Origin: Methylobacterium sp. J-076
GTDB lineage: Bacteria; Pseudomonadota; Alphaproteobacteria; Rhizobiales; Beijerinckiaceae
Assembly (NCBI RefSeq): GCF_022829405.1
Contig: NZ_JAKSXW010000140.1
Coordinates: forward strand, 1 to 64,000
Length of the DNA: 64,000 nucleotides
Direction: 5' to 3'
Under the pieces are notes generated by a model, which worked only from the letters and a program-made list of their open reading frames with translations, did no database searches and was not told the origin of the DNA. How positions within the stretch are numbered: position 1 is the stretch's first letter; every line of letters starts with the position of its first letter. Of this stretch, positions 16,413-25,500 are shown piece after piece. Made by a program: the position numbers and the translations under genes.

Positions 16413-16733
16413 CTATCGCCCCCGGCCGGAGAGGATGAGCGCCGCGCCCGCGAGGCAGATCGCCCCGCCCAGCCCGTCCCGCATATCGGGCCGCTGCCCC
16501 TCGGCGAGCCACATCCACAGAAGCGAGGCGCAGATGTAGATGCCGCCATAGGCCGCGAAGGTGCGGCCGGCGGCCTCGCTCTCCACCAGCGTCAGGAGGC
16601 CGGCGAAGGCGATGAGCGAGACGGTGCCCGGAAGCGCCCACAGGGCCGAGCGCCCGAGGCGAAGCCACGCCCAGAAGGCGTAGCACCCGGCAATCTCCGC
16701 CAGCGCCGCCGCCGCATACACCGCGTATGACAT
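16413..16733 (-). CDS. YnfA family (UPF0060) inner-membrane protein
   Basis: 106 residues, four hydrophobic segments in the order expected of YnfA. Typical motifs: [15 protein letters not shown] in the first helix, [17 protein letters not shown] in the third, and [16 protein letters not shown] in the last. YnfA proteins are related to small multidrug resistance exporters. Almost touching the 3' end of the AhpD-like gene (convergent). A reasonable sigma70 promoter lies upstream. Confidence 0.9.
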   Translation of the reverse strand: MSYAVYAAAALAEIAGCYAFWAWLRLGRSALWALPGTVSLIAFAGLLTLVESEAAGRTFAAYGGIYICASLLWMWLAEGQRPDMRDGLGGAICLAGAALILSGRGR

Positions 16734-16762
16734 GATACAAAATACACTAAGTTTCTTTGTCT

Positions 16763-16790
16763 ATCATATGCTTTTTGCGACTTGTGTCAC
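16763..16790 (-). promoter_or_regulatory. Sigma70-like promoter of ynfA
   Basis: On the minus strand GTGACA (16790-16785), 16 bases, TATGAT (16768-16763). Located about 30 bases before the ynfA ATG in an AT-rich divergent region. Confidence 0.45.
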
Positions 16791-16827
16791 CCGAAAGAGA
16801 TACGTCCATATCAACATAGGTGAATAT

Positions 16828-16839
16828 AACCGTACGGTT
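16828..16839. promoter_or_regulatory. 12-bp perfect palindrome, candidate repressor operator
   Basis: AACCGTACGGTT is a perfect palindrome overlapping a TATAAC that could be the cupin gene's -10 element, 13-24 bases before its GTG start. Palindromes of this shape are common TetR-family operators, but no regulator gene is adjacent. Confidence 0.45.
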
Positions 16840-16851
16840 GGACGATAAAGG

Positions 16852-17256
16852 GTGGATCTCGTGGAGATCAGACGGAGCGGTGCGCGGTCGTGCAGGATCG
16901 GGACCGAGGAGTGGTTCACGGGCCGCGTCGAGATCGATCCCCTGTTCGGCCCCACGGACGCCTCGCGGGCGGGAGGGGCCTGGGTCACCTTCCAGCCCGG
17001 GGCACGGACGGCGTGGCACACCCACCCCCTCGGCCAGGCGCTGATCGTCACCGCCGGGGTGGGCTGGGCGCAATCGCGGGGCGGACCGGTGGAAGAGATC
17101 AGGCCGGGGGACGTGGTGTGGTTCGGCCCGGACGAGATGCATTGGCACGGGGCGAGCGATACTGTGCCGATGAGCCACATCACCGTGCAGGAGGCCTTCT
17201 ACGGCTCCCCCGTCGTCTGGCACGGCAAGGTATCGGACGCGGATTACCGGCGCTGA
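16852..17256 (+). CDS. Cupin-domain protein resembling manganese-dependent hydroxynitrile lyase
   Basis: 134 residues from the GTG at 16852; another GTG three codons in has better ribosome-site spacing. Single small cupin barrel: motif 1 is GARTAWHTHPLGQALIVTAG with two metal-binding His and Gln, and motif 2 is GDVVWFGPDEMHWHGAS. Extended similarity from memory to the Granulicella (R)-hydroxynitrile lyase cupin: EWFTGRVEIDPLF near the start, GWAQ and the terminal D-x-x-YRR. Those enzymes cleave or form cyanohydrins, but physiological substrates are unknown. Preceded by a palindrome that may be an operator. Confidence 0.8.
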   Translation: MDLVEIRRSGARSCRIGTEEWFTGRVEIDPLFGPTDASRAGGAWVTFQPGARTAWHTHPLGQALIVTAGVGWAQSRGGPVEEIRPGDVVWFGPDEMHWHGASDTVPMSHITVQEAFYGSPVVWHGKVSDADYRR

Positions 17257-17302
17257 CGCCACTGGAAGCGGGGCGTTAACGGCGGCGGGTTCTGATGGGC
17301 CC

Positions 17303-18292
17303 ATGCACCCCGCGCCAGACCACGCCGCCATCGCCGCCTCCCTGCTCCCGCCGGGGGGTGCGGATCTCCGCAGGGCGATCGAGGGCTGGAGGGTGGCCCT
17401 CGCGCAGGAGCGCCGGATGGCCGACAACACGGTCGAGGCCTATACCCGCGACCTGCGCCAGTTCCTCACCCACCTCGTCGGGCGGCGGGGTGTCCCCACG
17501 ATCTCCCTGCTCACCGACCTCAAGGTCCGGGACATCCGCGCCTTCATGGCGGCCCGGCGGGCCGACGAGATCTCCGGCCGCTCGCTGATGCGGATGCTGG
17601 CGGGGCTGCGCTCCTTCGCCCGCCATCTGGAGCGGGAGGGCCACGGGACGGTCTCGGCGCTCGCGGCGGTGCGGTCCCCGAAGGTGCCGCGGCGCCTGCC
17701 GCGCCCCCTGCCCATGGCGGCCGCGGTGGCCCTGACGGATGTCGCCACCCGGGCCGGTGAGGACCGCGAGCCCTGGATCCTCGCCCGCGACGCCGCTGTC
17801 CTGGCCCTGCTCTACGGCGCGGGCCTGCGCATCTCAGAGGCCCTGGGCCTTCGGCGGATCGACGCCCCCGTCCCCGGCACGGATCAGGTGACGGTGCTCG
17901 GCAAGGGTGGAAAGGAACGGATGGTGCCGATCCTGCCGGTGGTGGCCGAGGCGGTGGCCGCCTACCTCGCCGCCTGTCCGCTGCCCCTGCCGCCGGAGGG
18001 GCCGCTCTTCGTCGGCGCCCGGGGCGGCCCGCTTTCGCCGCGGATCATCCAGTATGCCGTCGCCCGCCTGCGGGGCTCCCTCGGCCTGCCGGATGGCGCG
18101 ACGCCCCATGCCCTGCGCCACTCCTTCGCGACGCATCTGCTGGCGCGCCAGGGCGAGCTGCGGGCGATCCAGGAGTTGCTCGGCCACGCCTCCCTCTCGA
18201 CCACGCAGCTCTACACGCAGGTCGACGGGGCCCGCCTGATGAGCGCCTACGAGGCCGCACATCCGCGGGCGCGGATGCGGGCGGCAACGTGA
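17303..18292 (+). CDS. xerC: Tyrosine recombinase XerC
   Basis: 329 residues. N-terminal SAM-like core-binding domain (about 1-130, with ERRMADNTVEAYTRDLRQF), then the catalytic domain: GAGLRISEALGLR (Arg), LGKGGKERMVPI (Lys), HALRHSFATHLL (His-x-x-Arg), LLGHASLSTTQLYTQV (His and nucleophilic Tyr). With XerD it resolves chromosome dimers at dif. Context is purely chromosomal (next to lpdA), with no attachment-site repeats, so it is not read as a mobile-element integrase. Confidence 0.93.
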   Translation: MHPAPDHAAIAASLLPPGGADLRRAIEGWRVALAQERRMADNTVEAYTRDLRQFLTHLVGRRGVPTISLLTDLKVRDIRAFMAARRADEISGRSLMRMLAGLRSFARHLEREGHGTVSALAAVRSPKVPRRLPRPLPMAAAVALTDVATRAGEDREPWILARDAAVLALLYGAGLRISEALGLRRIDAPVPGTDQVTVLGKGGKERMVPILPVVAEAVAAYLAACPLPLPPEGPLFVGARGGPLSPRIIQYAVARLRGSLGLPDGATPHALRHSFATHLLARQGELRAIQELLGHASLSTTQLYTQVDGARLMSAYEAAHPRARMRAAT

Positions 18293-18297
18293 GTAGC

Positions 18298-18330
18298 GCC
18301 CTTCCGCCCCCGAAGCCGGGGCGGGAGGGC
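18298..18330. terminator. Hairpin between convergent xerC and lpdA
   Basis: GCCCTTCCGCCCC (18298-18310) pairs with GGGGCGGGAGGGC (18318-18330) with one mismatch and a 7-nt loop. No T tract, but it is exactly in the short gap between two convergent genes. Confidence 0.6.
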
Positions 18331-18340
18331 CATGGTCGCC

Positions 18341-19741
18341 TCACACGTGGATGGCGCGCTTGGACACCGCCAGGGCGGCTTCCTTGATCGCCTCGGTGAG
18401 GGTCGGATGGGCGTGGCAGGTGCGGGCGATGTCCTCCGACGAGGCGCCGAACTCCATCGCCACCGCCACCTCGGCGATGAGGTTGCCCGCATCCGCCCCG
18501 ACGATATGGACGCCGAGCACCCGGTCGCTCTGCGCGTCGGCCAACACCTTCACGAAGCCGTCCGTGGTGCCGTTGGCCTTGGCGCGGCCGTTGGCGGTGA
18601 AGGGGAACTTGCCGACGTTGTAGGCGGTGCCGGCCTTCGTCAGCTCCTCCTCGGTACGGCCGACCGAGGCCACCTCGGGGAAGGTGTAGACGACGTTCGG
18701 GATCACCTCGTAGTTCACGTGGCCCGACTGCCCGGCCAGGATCTCGGCCACCGCGACGCCCTCGTCCTCGGCCTTGTGGGCGAGCATCGGCCCGGCGATC
18801 ACGTCGCCGATGGCGTAGATGCCGGTGACGTTCGTGGCGAAGTGCGAATCCACCAGGATCCGGCCCTTCTCGTCCTTCTGGACGCCGGCATTCTCCAGGC
18901 CCAGGCCCTCGGTGTAGGGCACCCGCCCGATGCAGACGAGCACGACATCGGCCTGAAGCGTCTCGGCGGCGCCGCCCGCCGCCGGCTCGACGGTGACGCT
19001 CGCGCCCTTCTTGCCGACTTCGACGCCGGTCACCTTGGTGGACAGGCGGAATTCCATGCCCTGCTTGCCGAGGATGCGCTGGAACTGCTTGCCGACCTCG
19101 CCGTCCATGCCGGGCAGGATCCGGTCGAGATACTCGACCACCGTCACCTCCGCCCCGAGGCGCCGCCAGACCGAGCCCAGTTCCAGGCCGATGACGCCCG
19201 CGCCGATGACGAGGAGCTTCGTCGGCACCTGATCCAGCTCAAGGGCGCCGGTGGAGGAGACGACGACCTTCTCGTCCACCGTGATGCCCGGCAGGTTCGC
19301 CACGTCCGAGCCCGTCGCGATGACGACGTTCTTGGTCTCCAGCATCCGGTTGCCGCCGTCCTCGGACAGCACCTCGACGCGCCCCGCCCCGGCGATCCGG
19401 GCGGTGCCGTGGAAGGTATCGACCTTGTTCTTCTTCAGCAGGAACTCGACGCCCTTGGTGTTGCCGGCGACGCCCTCGGCCTTGAAGCCCATCATCTTCT
19501 TCAGGTCGAGCTTCACGCCGCTCACCTCGATGCCGAGGGTGCCGAAGTGCTTGGTGGCCTCCTCGAACGCCTCGGAGGCGTGCAGCAGCGCCTTCGACGG
19601 GATGCAGCCGACGTTGAGGCAGGTGCCCCCATGGGTCGCCCGTTTCTCGACGACGGCGGTCCGCAAGCCGAGCTGCGCCGCGCGGATCGCGCAGACGTAA
19701 CCGCCGGGGCCGGTGCCGATGACGACGAGGTCGTAGGACAT
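18341..19741 (-). CDS. lpdA: Dihydrolipoyl dehydrogenase (E3)
   Basis: 466 residues. FAD-binding GTGPGGYVCAIRAAQLG at the N-terminus, redox-active disulfide GGTCLNVGCIPSKALL near residue 40-50, NAD-binding GAGVIGLELGSVW, and the C-terminal dimer-interface HAHPTLTEAIKEAAL with the catalytic His-Glu pair. E3 reoxidises the lipoyl groups of the 2-oxoglutarate dehydrogenase complex encoded upstream on the same strand. Last gene of the TCA block, 64 bases after the SDR. Confidence 0.96.
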   Translation of the reverse strand: MSYDLVVIGTGPGGYVCAIRAAQLGLRTAVVEKRATHGGTCLNVGCIPSKALLHASEAFEEATKHFGTLGIEVSGVKLDLKKMMGFKAEGVAGNTKGVEFLLKKNKVDTFHGTARIAGAGRVEVLSEDGGNRMLETKNVVIATGSDVANLPGITVDEKVVVSSTGALELDQVPTKLLVIGAGVIGLELGSVWRRLGAEVTVVEYLDRILPGMDGEVGKQFQRILGKQGMEFRLSTKVTGVEVGKKGASVTVEPAAGGAAETLQADVVLVCIGRVPYTEGLGLENAGVQKDEKGRILVDSHFATNVTGIYAIGDVIAGPMLAHKAEDEGVAVAEILAGQSGHVNYEVIPNVVYTFPEVASVGRTEEELTKAGTAYNVGKFPFTANGRAKANGTTDGFVKVLADAQSDRVLGVHIVGADAGNLIAEVAVAMEFGASSEDIARTCHAHPTLTEAIKEAALAVSKRAIHV

Positions 19742-19805
19742 GGTGGTTCGTTTCCTTCGCTCCGGCCGCGGGGCCGGACGGGTTGTCCGCGCGCGGATGT
19801 GGCGG

Positions 19806-20561
19806 TCAGCGACCGCCGGAAATGTCGAGGTTGGCGCCCGTCATGTAGGCGGCCTCGTCCGAGAGGAGCCACACGATCGGTGCCGCCACCTCCTCGGCCG
19901 TGCCGGCCCGGCCCATCGGCTGGTCCGGCCCCATGCGCGCGACCCTGTCGGGCTGGCCGCCGCTCGCATGGATCTCCGTATCGATGATTCCCGGTGACAC
20001 GGCGTTGACACGGATCCCCTCCCCCGCGACCTCCCGGGCGAGGCCGCGTGTGAAGGTGTCGATGGCGCCCTTGGAGGCGGCGTAATCGACATACTGACCG
20101 GGTCCGCCGAGGCGCGCCGCGGCCGAGGACACGTTGACGATTCCCCCGCCCCGACCGCCGTGCCCCGTGGACATCCGCCGCACCGCCTCGCGGGCGCAGA
20201 GGAAGCTGCCGACGACGTTGGTGGTCATCATCCGCTGGAGCCGCGCGGCGCTCATCTCGGTCACGCGGGCGGCGACATCGACGACGCCGGCATTGTTGAT
20301 CAGCGCCGTGACGGTGCCGAGCCGGTCCGCCGCCTCGAACAGGGCGACCACGTCCGCCTCGACGCCGACATCCCCGCGCACGGCGACGGCCGTGCCGCCC
20401 CTGCCCGTGATCGCCTCCACCACCGCCCGGGCGGCGGCGTCATCGGACACGTAACTGAGGGCCACCGCGTAGCCCCGCTCGGCGAGCAAGAGCGACACGG
20501 CGCGGCCGATGCCGCGGCTGCCGCCTGTGACGACGGCGACGGATGGGGATTGTCCGCTCAC
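19806..20561 (-). CDS. Short-chain dehydrogenase/reductase inserted between sucB and lpdA
   Basis: 251 residues, classical SDR: VVTGGSRGIGRAVSLLL (cofactor motif), ALINNAGVVD, and YVDYAASKGAIDTF (YxxxK). The ending TGANLDISGGR is typical of 3-oxoacyl-ACP reductase or glucose-1-dehydrogenase-like SDRs. In frame with the operon, 22 bases after the DUF2442 gene. A role in the 2-oxoglutarate dehydrogenase pathway is not obvious; it is probably a passenger of unknown substrate. Confidence 0.87.
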   Translation of the reverse strand: MSGQSPSVAVVTGGSRGIGRAVSLLLAERGYAVALSYVSDDAAARAVVEAITGRGGTAVAVRGDVGVEADVVALFEAADRLGTVTALINNAGVVDVAARVTEMSAARLQRMMTTNVVGSFLCAREAVRRMSTGHGGRGGGIVNVSSAAARLGGPGQYVDYAASKGAIDTFTRGLAREVAGEGIRVNAVSPGIIDTEIHASGGQPDRVARMGPDQPMGRAGTAEEVAAPIVWLLSDEAAYMTGANLDISGGR

Positions 20562-20583
20562 GTCCGCGCTCCTGAGCTTCCTG

Positions 20584-20874
20584 TCAGCCGACCATCAGTT
20601 TGTGAATTTCTGCCTGCCGCTCACAGTCGCGACGCAGACCGTCTGCACTGAGATCGACCACGTATCCGCTGTCATCGGTCCAGCTGATCGAGTGGCCGTA
20701 CTCGTCGATGCGGACCGTACGAAAATTCTCCGGCGTGCGAAGCCACCCGAAGACCTTGCCTTTGGCAAGAAGCGGGCGAAGATCGACCACGCCTTCGTAG
20801 CCATCGACGAAGACCAGTTTCAGCACGCCGTGGATGACCGGCTCGGCCGACGTAACCCGCGGCAACCGCTTCAT
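20584..20874 (-). CDS. DUF2442 domain protein (second gene of DUF4160/DUF2442 pair)
   Basis: 96 residues: RVTSAEPVIHGVLKLVFVDG, a central RTPENFRTVRIDEYGHSISW, and a charged helical C-terminus. This is the DUF2442 pattern (DxR-x-L-L...FR-V-x-D-x-x-G-x-x-I-x-W). Its ATG overlaps the DUF4160 stop (ATGA), so they are translated together. DUF2442 proteins often neighbour DUF4160 and are suspected antitoxin-like partners; that role is not experimentally assigned here. Confidence 0.85.
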   Translation of the reverse strand: MKRLPRVTSAEPVIHGVLKLVFVDGYEGVVDLRPLLAKGKVFGWLRTPENFRTVRIDEYGHSISWTDDSGYVVDLSADGLRRDCERQAEIHKLMVG

Positions 20875-21122
20875 GCGATCGGCTCCACCTTCTCCTGAGA
20901 CGTGGCTTGTATGAATGCCCGACGAAGTGCGTCTTGCCGAGTCGCGGCCCAGCGCAAAACCTTCTTCCGTTTGGCGACAGGAAGGAAGCCTTCGGTCACG
21001 GTCAACGTTTCGATGTCGATGACGGCCCGATGCTCGGCGAACCAAGCGTGGAAATGGGGTGGCGGATGCTCGTTCGCGTAGAGCATGATCCGCACCCCAT
21101 CCAGTTCCGCCACGACCGGCAT
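20871..21122 (-). CDS. DUF4160 domain protein (first gene of DUF4160/DUF2442 pair)
   Basis: 83 residues with the diagnostic NEHPPPHFHAWFAEHRA stretch (clustered His) following GVRIMLYA, and an RRAFIQ-type C-terminus. Small basic/aromatic proteins of this family are usually encoded next to DUF2442 and resemble toxin-antitoxin pairs in size and coupling. Sits 37 bases downstream of sucB in the same orientation, so it is likely expressed with the TCA operon. Confidence 0.85.
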   Translation of the reverse strand: MPVVAELDGVRIMLYANEHPPPHFHAWFAEHRAVIDIETLTVTEGFLPVAKRKKVLRWAATRQDALRRAFIQATSQEKVEPIA

Positions 21123-21159
21123 GGGTCACATCGGTCGCCGCGCCGCCCGCGATGCCCGA

Positions 21160-22473
21160 TCAGAGATCCAGCACGAGCCGGGCCGGGTCCTCCAGAGCTT
21201 CCTTCACCCGCACGAGGAAGGTGACGGCCTCCTTCCCGTCCACGATCCGGTGATCGTAGGACAGGGCGAGGTACATCATCGGCCGCGCCTCGATCTTGCC
21301 GTTGCGGACGACCGGGCGCTCCTCGATGCGATGCATCCCGAGGATGCCCGATTGCGGGGCGTTGAGGATCGGCGTCGACATCAGCGAGCCGTAGATGCCG
21401 CCGTTGGTGATGGTGAAGGTGCCGCCCTGCATCTCCTCGATGGAGAGCTTGCCGTCGCGGGCCTTCTTGCCGAAGCCGGCGATCTTCTTCTCGATCCCGG
21501 CGATGGACAGGTCGTCGGCGTCGCGCACCACCGGCACCACGAGGCCCTTATCGGTCCCGACGGCGATGCCGATGTGGTAGTAGTTCTTGTAGACGAGGTC
21601 CTGCCCGTCGATCTCGGCGTTCACCGCCGGCACGTCCTTGAGGGCGCCGATCACCGCCTTGGTGAAGAAGCCCATGAAGCCGAGCTTCGTGCCGTGCTTC
21701 TTCTCGAAGATGTCTTTGTACTGGCTGCGCATCGCCATCACGGCGGACATGTCGACGTCGTTGAACGTCGTCAGCATCGCCGCCGTGTCCTGCGCGTCCT
21801 TGAGGCGCCGGGCGATGGTCTGGCGGAGCTTGGTCATCCGCACCCGCTCTTCGCGGGAGGCGTCGTCCGGGGCGGACGGGGCGCGCGGCATGGTCGGGCG
21901 TGCCTCCTTCGCCGGGGCGGCGGTGGCCCCCCTGGCGATGGCGCCGAGCATGTCGCCCTTGGTGACGCGGCCGTCCTTGCCCGAGCCGTTCACCCCGGAC
22001 GGGTCCATGCCGGATTCCCGGGCGAGCCTGGCGACGGCAGGGCCGTTGTCGCCCACCGGGCGCTGCGGGGCCGGGGCGCCCTCGCTGTGGTTGCCGTAGC
22101 CGGCGCCACCTTCGGGGGCCTTCGCCTCCGGCGCCTTCGCCTCGGCGGGCTTCGGGGCCTCGCTGCGGCTCTCGCTCTTGGTCTCGGCGGCCTGCTTCGG
22201 GGCGGCCTTGAGCTCGGCCTTCTTGGCGCCGCCCGAGCCTTCGACGATCGAGCCGAGGATGGCGCCGGGCTCCACCGTCTCGCCGTCCTTCACCAGGATC
22301 TCGCCGAGTTCGCCCGCCGCCGGGGCGTTGACCTCCAGCGTGACCTTATCGGTCTCGAGTTCCACCAACGGCTCGTCGGCGGCCACCGCGTCGCCCGGCT
22401 TCTTGAACCAGCGGCCGATCGTGGCTTCGCTCACGGATTCCCCGAGCGTCGGGACGAGGATGTCGGTTGCCAT
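21160..22473 (-). CDS. sucB: 2-oxoglutarate dehydrogenase E2 (dihydrolipoyllysine succinyltransferase)
   Basis: 437 residues. N-terminal lipoyl domain (about 1-77) with the lipoylated Lys in [14 protein letters not shown], an Ala/Lys/Glu/Pro-rich linker (about 80-130), the peripheral subunit-binding domain ([18 protein letters not shown] to GRVTKGDML), and the catalytic acyltransferase domain ending with [18 protein letters not shown], which carries the active His and Asp. Transfers succinyl groups to CoA in the TCA cycle. Follows sucA with a gap containing tandem hairpins. Confidence 0.96.
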   Translation of the reverse strand: MATDILVPTLGESVSEATIGRWFKKPGDAVAADEPLVELETDKVTLEVNAPAAGELGEILVKDGETVEPGAILGSIVEGSGGAKKAELKAAPKQAAETKSESRSEAPKPAEAKAPEAKAPEGGAGYGNHSEGAPAPQRPVGDNGPAVARLARESGMDPSGVNGSGKDGRVTKGDMLGAIARGATAAPAKEARPTMPRAPSAPDDASREERVRMTKLRQTIARRLKDAQDTAAMLTTFNDVDMSAVMAMRSQYKDIFEKKHGTKLGFMGFFTKAVIGALKDVPAVNAEIDGQDLVYKNYYHIGIAVGTDKGLVVPVVRDADDLSIAGIEKKIAGFGKKARDGKLSIEEMQGGTFTITNGGIYGSLMSTPILNAPQSGILGMHRIEERPVVRNGKIEARPMMYLALSYDHRIVDGKEAVTFLVRVKEALEDPARLVLDL

Positions 22474-22486
22474 GGTCTCGCTCTGT

Positions 22487-22544
22487 CAGGTCGGTGGGTC
22501 CGCAACGGACCCGGGCAGGTCGGCGGGTCCACCGGGGACCCGGG
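22487..22544. repeat. 29-bp tandem repeat forming two hairpins between sucA and sucB
   Basis: Copies at 22487-22515 and 22516-22544 agree at 24 of 29 positions; both start CAGGTCGG and end GGACCCGGG. Each contains its own inverted repeat (GGGTCCG/CGGACCC in one, GGGTCC/GGACCC in the other). The mismatches fall mostly in the loops, so pairing is preserved. Confidence 0.75.
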
Positions 22545-22589
22545 ATCGGTTCGGCGGCCGCTGAGCGCAGCCGCCGAGGTCTCGGGGGA

Positions 22590-25500
22590 TCAGACGGCCA
22601 GCGCCTCGTTGAGGAACGCCTGCAACTGCGCCTGGTGCTTGGACATCAGCCCCACGGCAGTGGAGGCCGAGGCCGGGCGGCCGACGTAGCGGGCGCGGGA
22701 TACGGGGGAGTTGGCCTGGCCCAGCACCCATTCGAGGTAGGGCTCCACGAAGGCCCAGGCGCCCATGTTCTTGGGCTCCTCCTGGCACCAGACCACGTCC
22801 GCGTTGCGGAAGCGGGCCATCTCGTGGGCCAGCGCCTTGAGCGGGAACGGGTAGAGCTGCTCCACGCGCATCAGGTACACGTCGGTAATGCCGCGCTTCT
22901 CGCGCTCCTCCAGCAGGTCGTAATAGACCTTGCCCGAGCACAGCACGACGCGGCGGATCTTGTCGTCGCGGACCAGCTTGTACTCGCTGCCCTCGGTCTC
23001 GGCCTCGTCCCACAGGACGCGGTGGAAGGTCGAGCCCTCGGCGATGTCGGCCAGCGTCGAGACCGCCCGCTTGTGGCGCAGCAGCGACTTCGGCGTCATC
23101 AGGATCAGCGGCTTGCGGAAGTCGCGCTTCAGCTGCCGCCGCAGGATGTGGAAGTAGTTTGCCGGGGTGGTGCAGTTGGCGACCTGGATGTTGTCCTCGG
23201 CGCAGGCCTGCAGATAGCGCTCCAGGCGGGCCGAGGAATGCTCCGGCCCCTGCCCCTCGTAGCCGTGCGGCAGCAGCAGCACGAGGCCGGACATGCGCAG
23301 CCACTTGCGCTCACCGGAGGCGATGAACTGGTCGAACACCACCTGCGCGCCGTTGGCGAAGTCGCCGAACTGCGCCTCCCACAGCACCAGGGCGTTGGGC
23401 TCGGCCAGCGAGTAGCCGTACTCGAAGCCGAGCACCGCCTCCTCCGAGAGCATCGAGTTGATGATTTCGATGGAGGCCTGCCCGTCGCGGATGGCGTTGA
23501 GCGGGGTGAAGCGCTGCTCGTTCTCCTGATCGATCACCACCGCGTGGCGCTGGGAGAAGGTGCCGCGCTCGACATCCTGGCCCGACAGGCGGACCCGGTT
23601 GCCGTCGAGCAGCGTCGCGCCGAAGGCTAGGGCCTCGGCGGTCGCCCAGTCGATCCCGGCGCCGGTCTCCACCGCCTTGGCGCGGTTGTCCATGAAGCGC
23701 TGGATGGTGCGGTGCAGGTGGAAGCCGGGGGGCGCCTGGGTGATCTTGCGGGCGATCTCCTGCAGGGTCTCGGTCGGCACGGCGGTGCGGCCCCGGCGCG
23801 GATCGTCCACATCCTCGTGGACGGCCTTCATGTTCGACCAGCGCCCGTCCAGCCAATCCGCCTTGTTGGCCTTGTAGTTGGTGGCGATATCGAACTCGCT
23901 GTCGAGCATCCCGCGGAACTCGGCCTTGCGGGCGTCCAGCGCCTCCTGGGTGAGGGTGCCGTTCTCCACCAGCTTGCGGCCGTAGGTCTCCAGCGCGGTC
24001 GGGTGCTTGCGGATCCGCTGGTACATCTTCGGCTGGGTGAAGGCCGGCTCGTCACCCTCGTTGTGGCCGAAGCGGCGGTAGCACAGCATGTCGATGACGA
24101 CGGGCTTGCCGAACTTCTGGCGGTACTCCACCGCGATCTTGGCGGCGAAGGTCACGGCCTCCGGGTCGTCGCCGTTGCAGTGGAAGATCGGCGCCTCCAC
24201 CATCTTCGCCACGTCCGACGGGTAGGGCGAGGAGCGCGAGAACCGCGGATCGGTGGTGAAGCCGATCTGGTTGTTGATGATGAAGTGGATCGAGCCGCCG
24301 GTGCGGTGGCCCTTCAGCCCCGAGAGGCCGAAGCACTCGGCCACCACGCCCTGACCGGCGAAGGCGGCGTCGCCGTGGATCAGCAGCGGCAGGACGGTGC
24401 GGCGCTCGACATTGGGCTTCGCCCACTGGTCCTGCTTGGCGCGGACCTTCCCCAGCACCACCGGGTCCACGATCTCGAGGTGGGACGGGTTGGCGGTGAG
24501 CGAGAGGTGGACGGTGTTGCCGTCGAAGGCGCGGTCGGACGAGGCGCCGAGGTGGTACTTCACGTCGCCCGAGCCCTCGACCTCGGCCGGGGAGGCCGAG
24601 CCGCCCTTGAACTCGTGGAACACCGCCCGGAAGGGCTTGGCCATCACGGTGGTGAGGGTGTTCAGGCGGCCCCGGTGGGCCATGCCGAACACGATCTCGC
24701 GCACCCCCAGCGCGCCGCCGCGCTTGATGATCTGCTCGAGGGCCGGGATCATCGCCTCGCTGCCGTCGAGGCCGAAGCGCTTGGTGCCGGTGTACTTGAG
24801 GTCCAGGAACTTCTCGAAGCCCTCGGCCTCGATCAGCTTGTTGAGGATCGCGCGCCGGCCCTCGGGGGTGAAGGAGATTTCCTTGTCCTTGCCCTCGATG
24901 CGCTCCTGGATCCACGCCTTCTCGGCGGGATCCGAGATGTGCATGAACTCGACGCCGAGCGTCTGGCAGTAGGTCCGCTCCAGGATGTCCACGATCTCGC
25001 GGATCGTCCCGAACTGGAGGCCGAGCACGTTGTCGAGGAAGATCGGCCGGTCGTAATCGGCTTCGGTGAAGCCGTAATGCTGCGGATGAAGCTCCTCGTG
25101 GTCGCCCCGGGGGGCGAGGCCGAGGGGATCGAGCTTGGCGTGGAGGTGGCCGCGCATCCGGTACGAGCGGATCAGCATGATCGCCCGCACGGAATCCTTG
25201 GTGGCCTGCTCCACGGAGACGCCCGTGGTCGCCAGCACGCCGCCGGAGGCGGCATCGACCGGCTTGCCCGGCAGGGCGTCGGCCTTCTTTTCCTTGGCGA
25301 CGATCTTGTCGCCGATGGCCTTCTCCAGGGCGGCCCAGTTGCCGTCCATGGCCGAGACCAGCTCGCCGTTCAGCGGCACCGGCCAGTTCGGCTTCTCCCA
25401 GGAGGCCCCCTTGGCGTTCTTCTCGACGAGGGTCTCATCCTCGCCCAGCGCCTTGAAGAAGTTCTGCCACTCGGGATCGACGGAGTGCGGATTGCGCGCG

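Noticed and set aside
17303-18292. Tyrosine recombinase as a sign of an integrated element
   Set aside because: Matches chromosomal XerC in length and motifs; no flanking repeats, phage or transposition genes.
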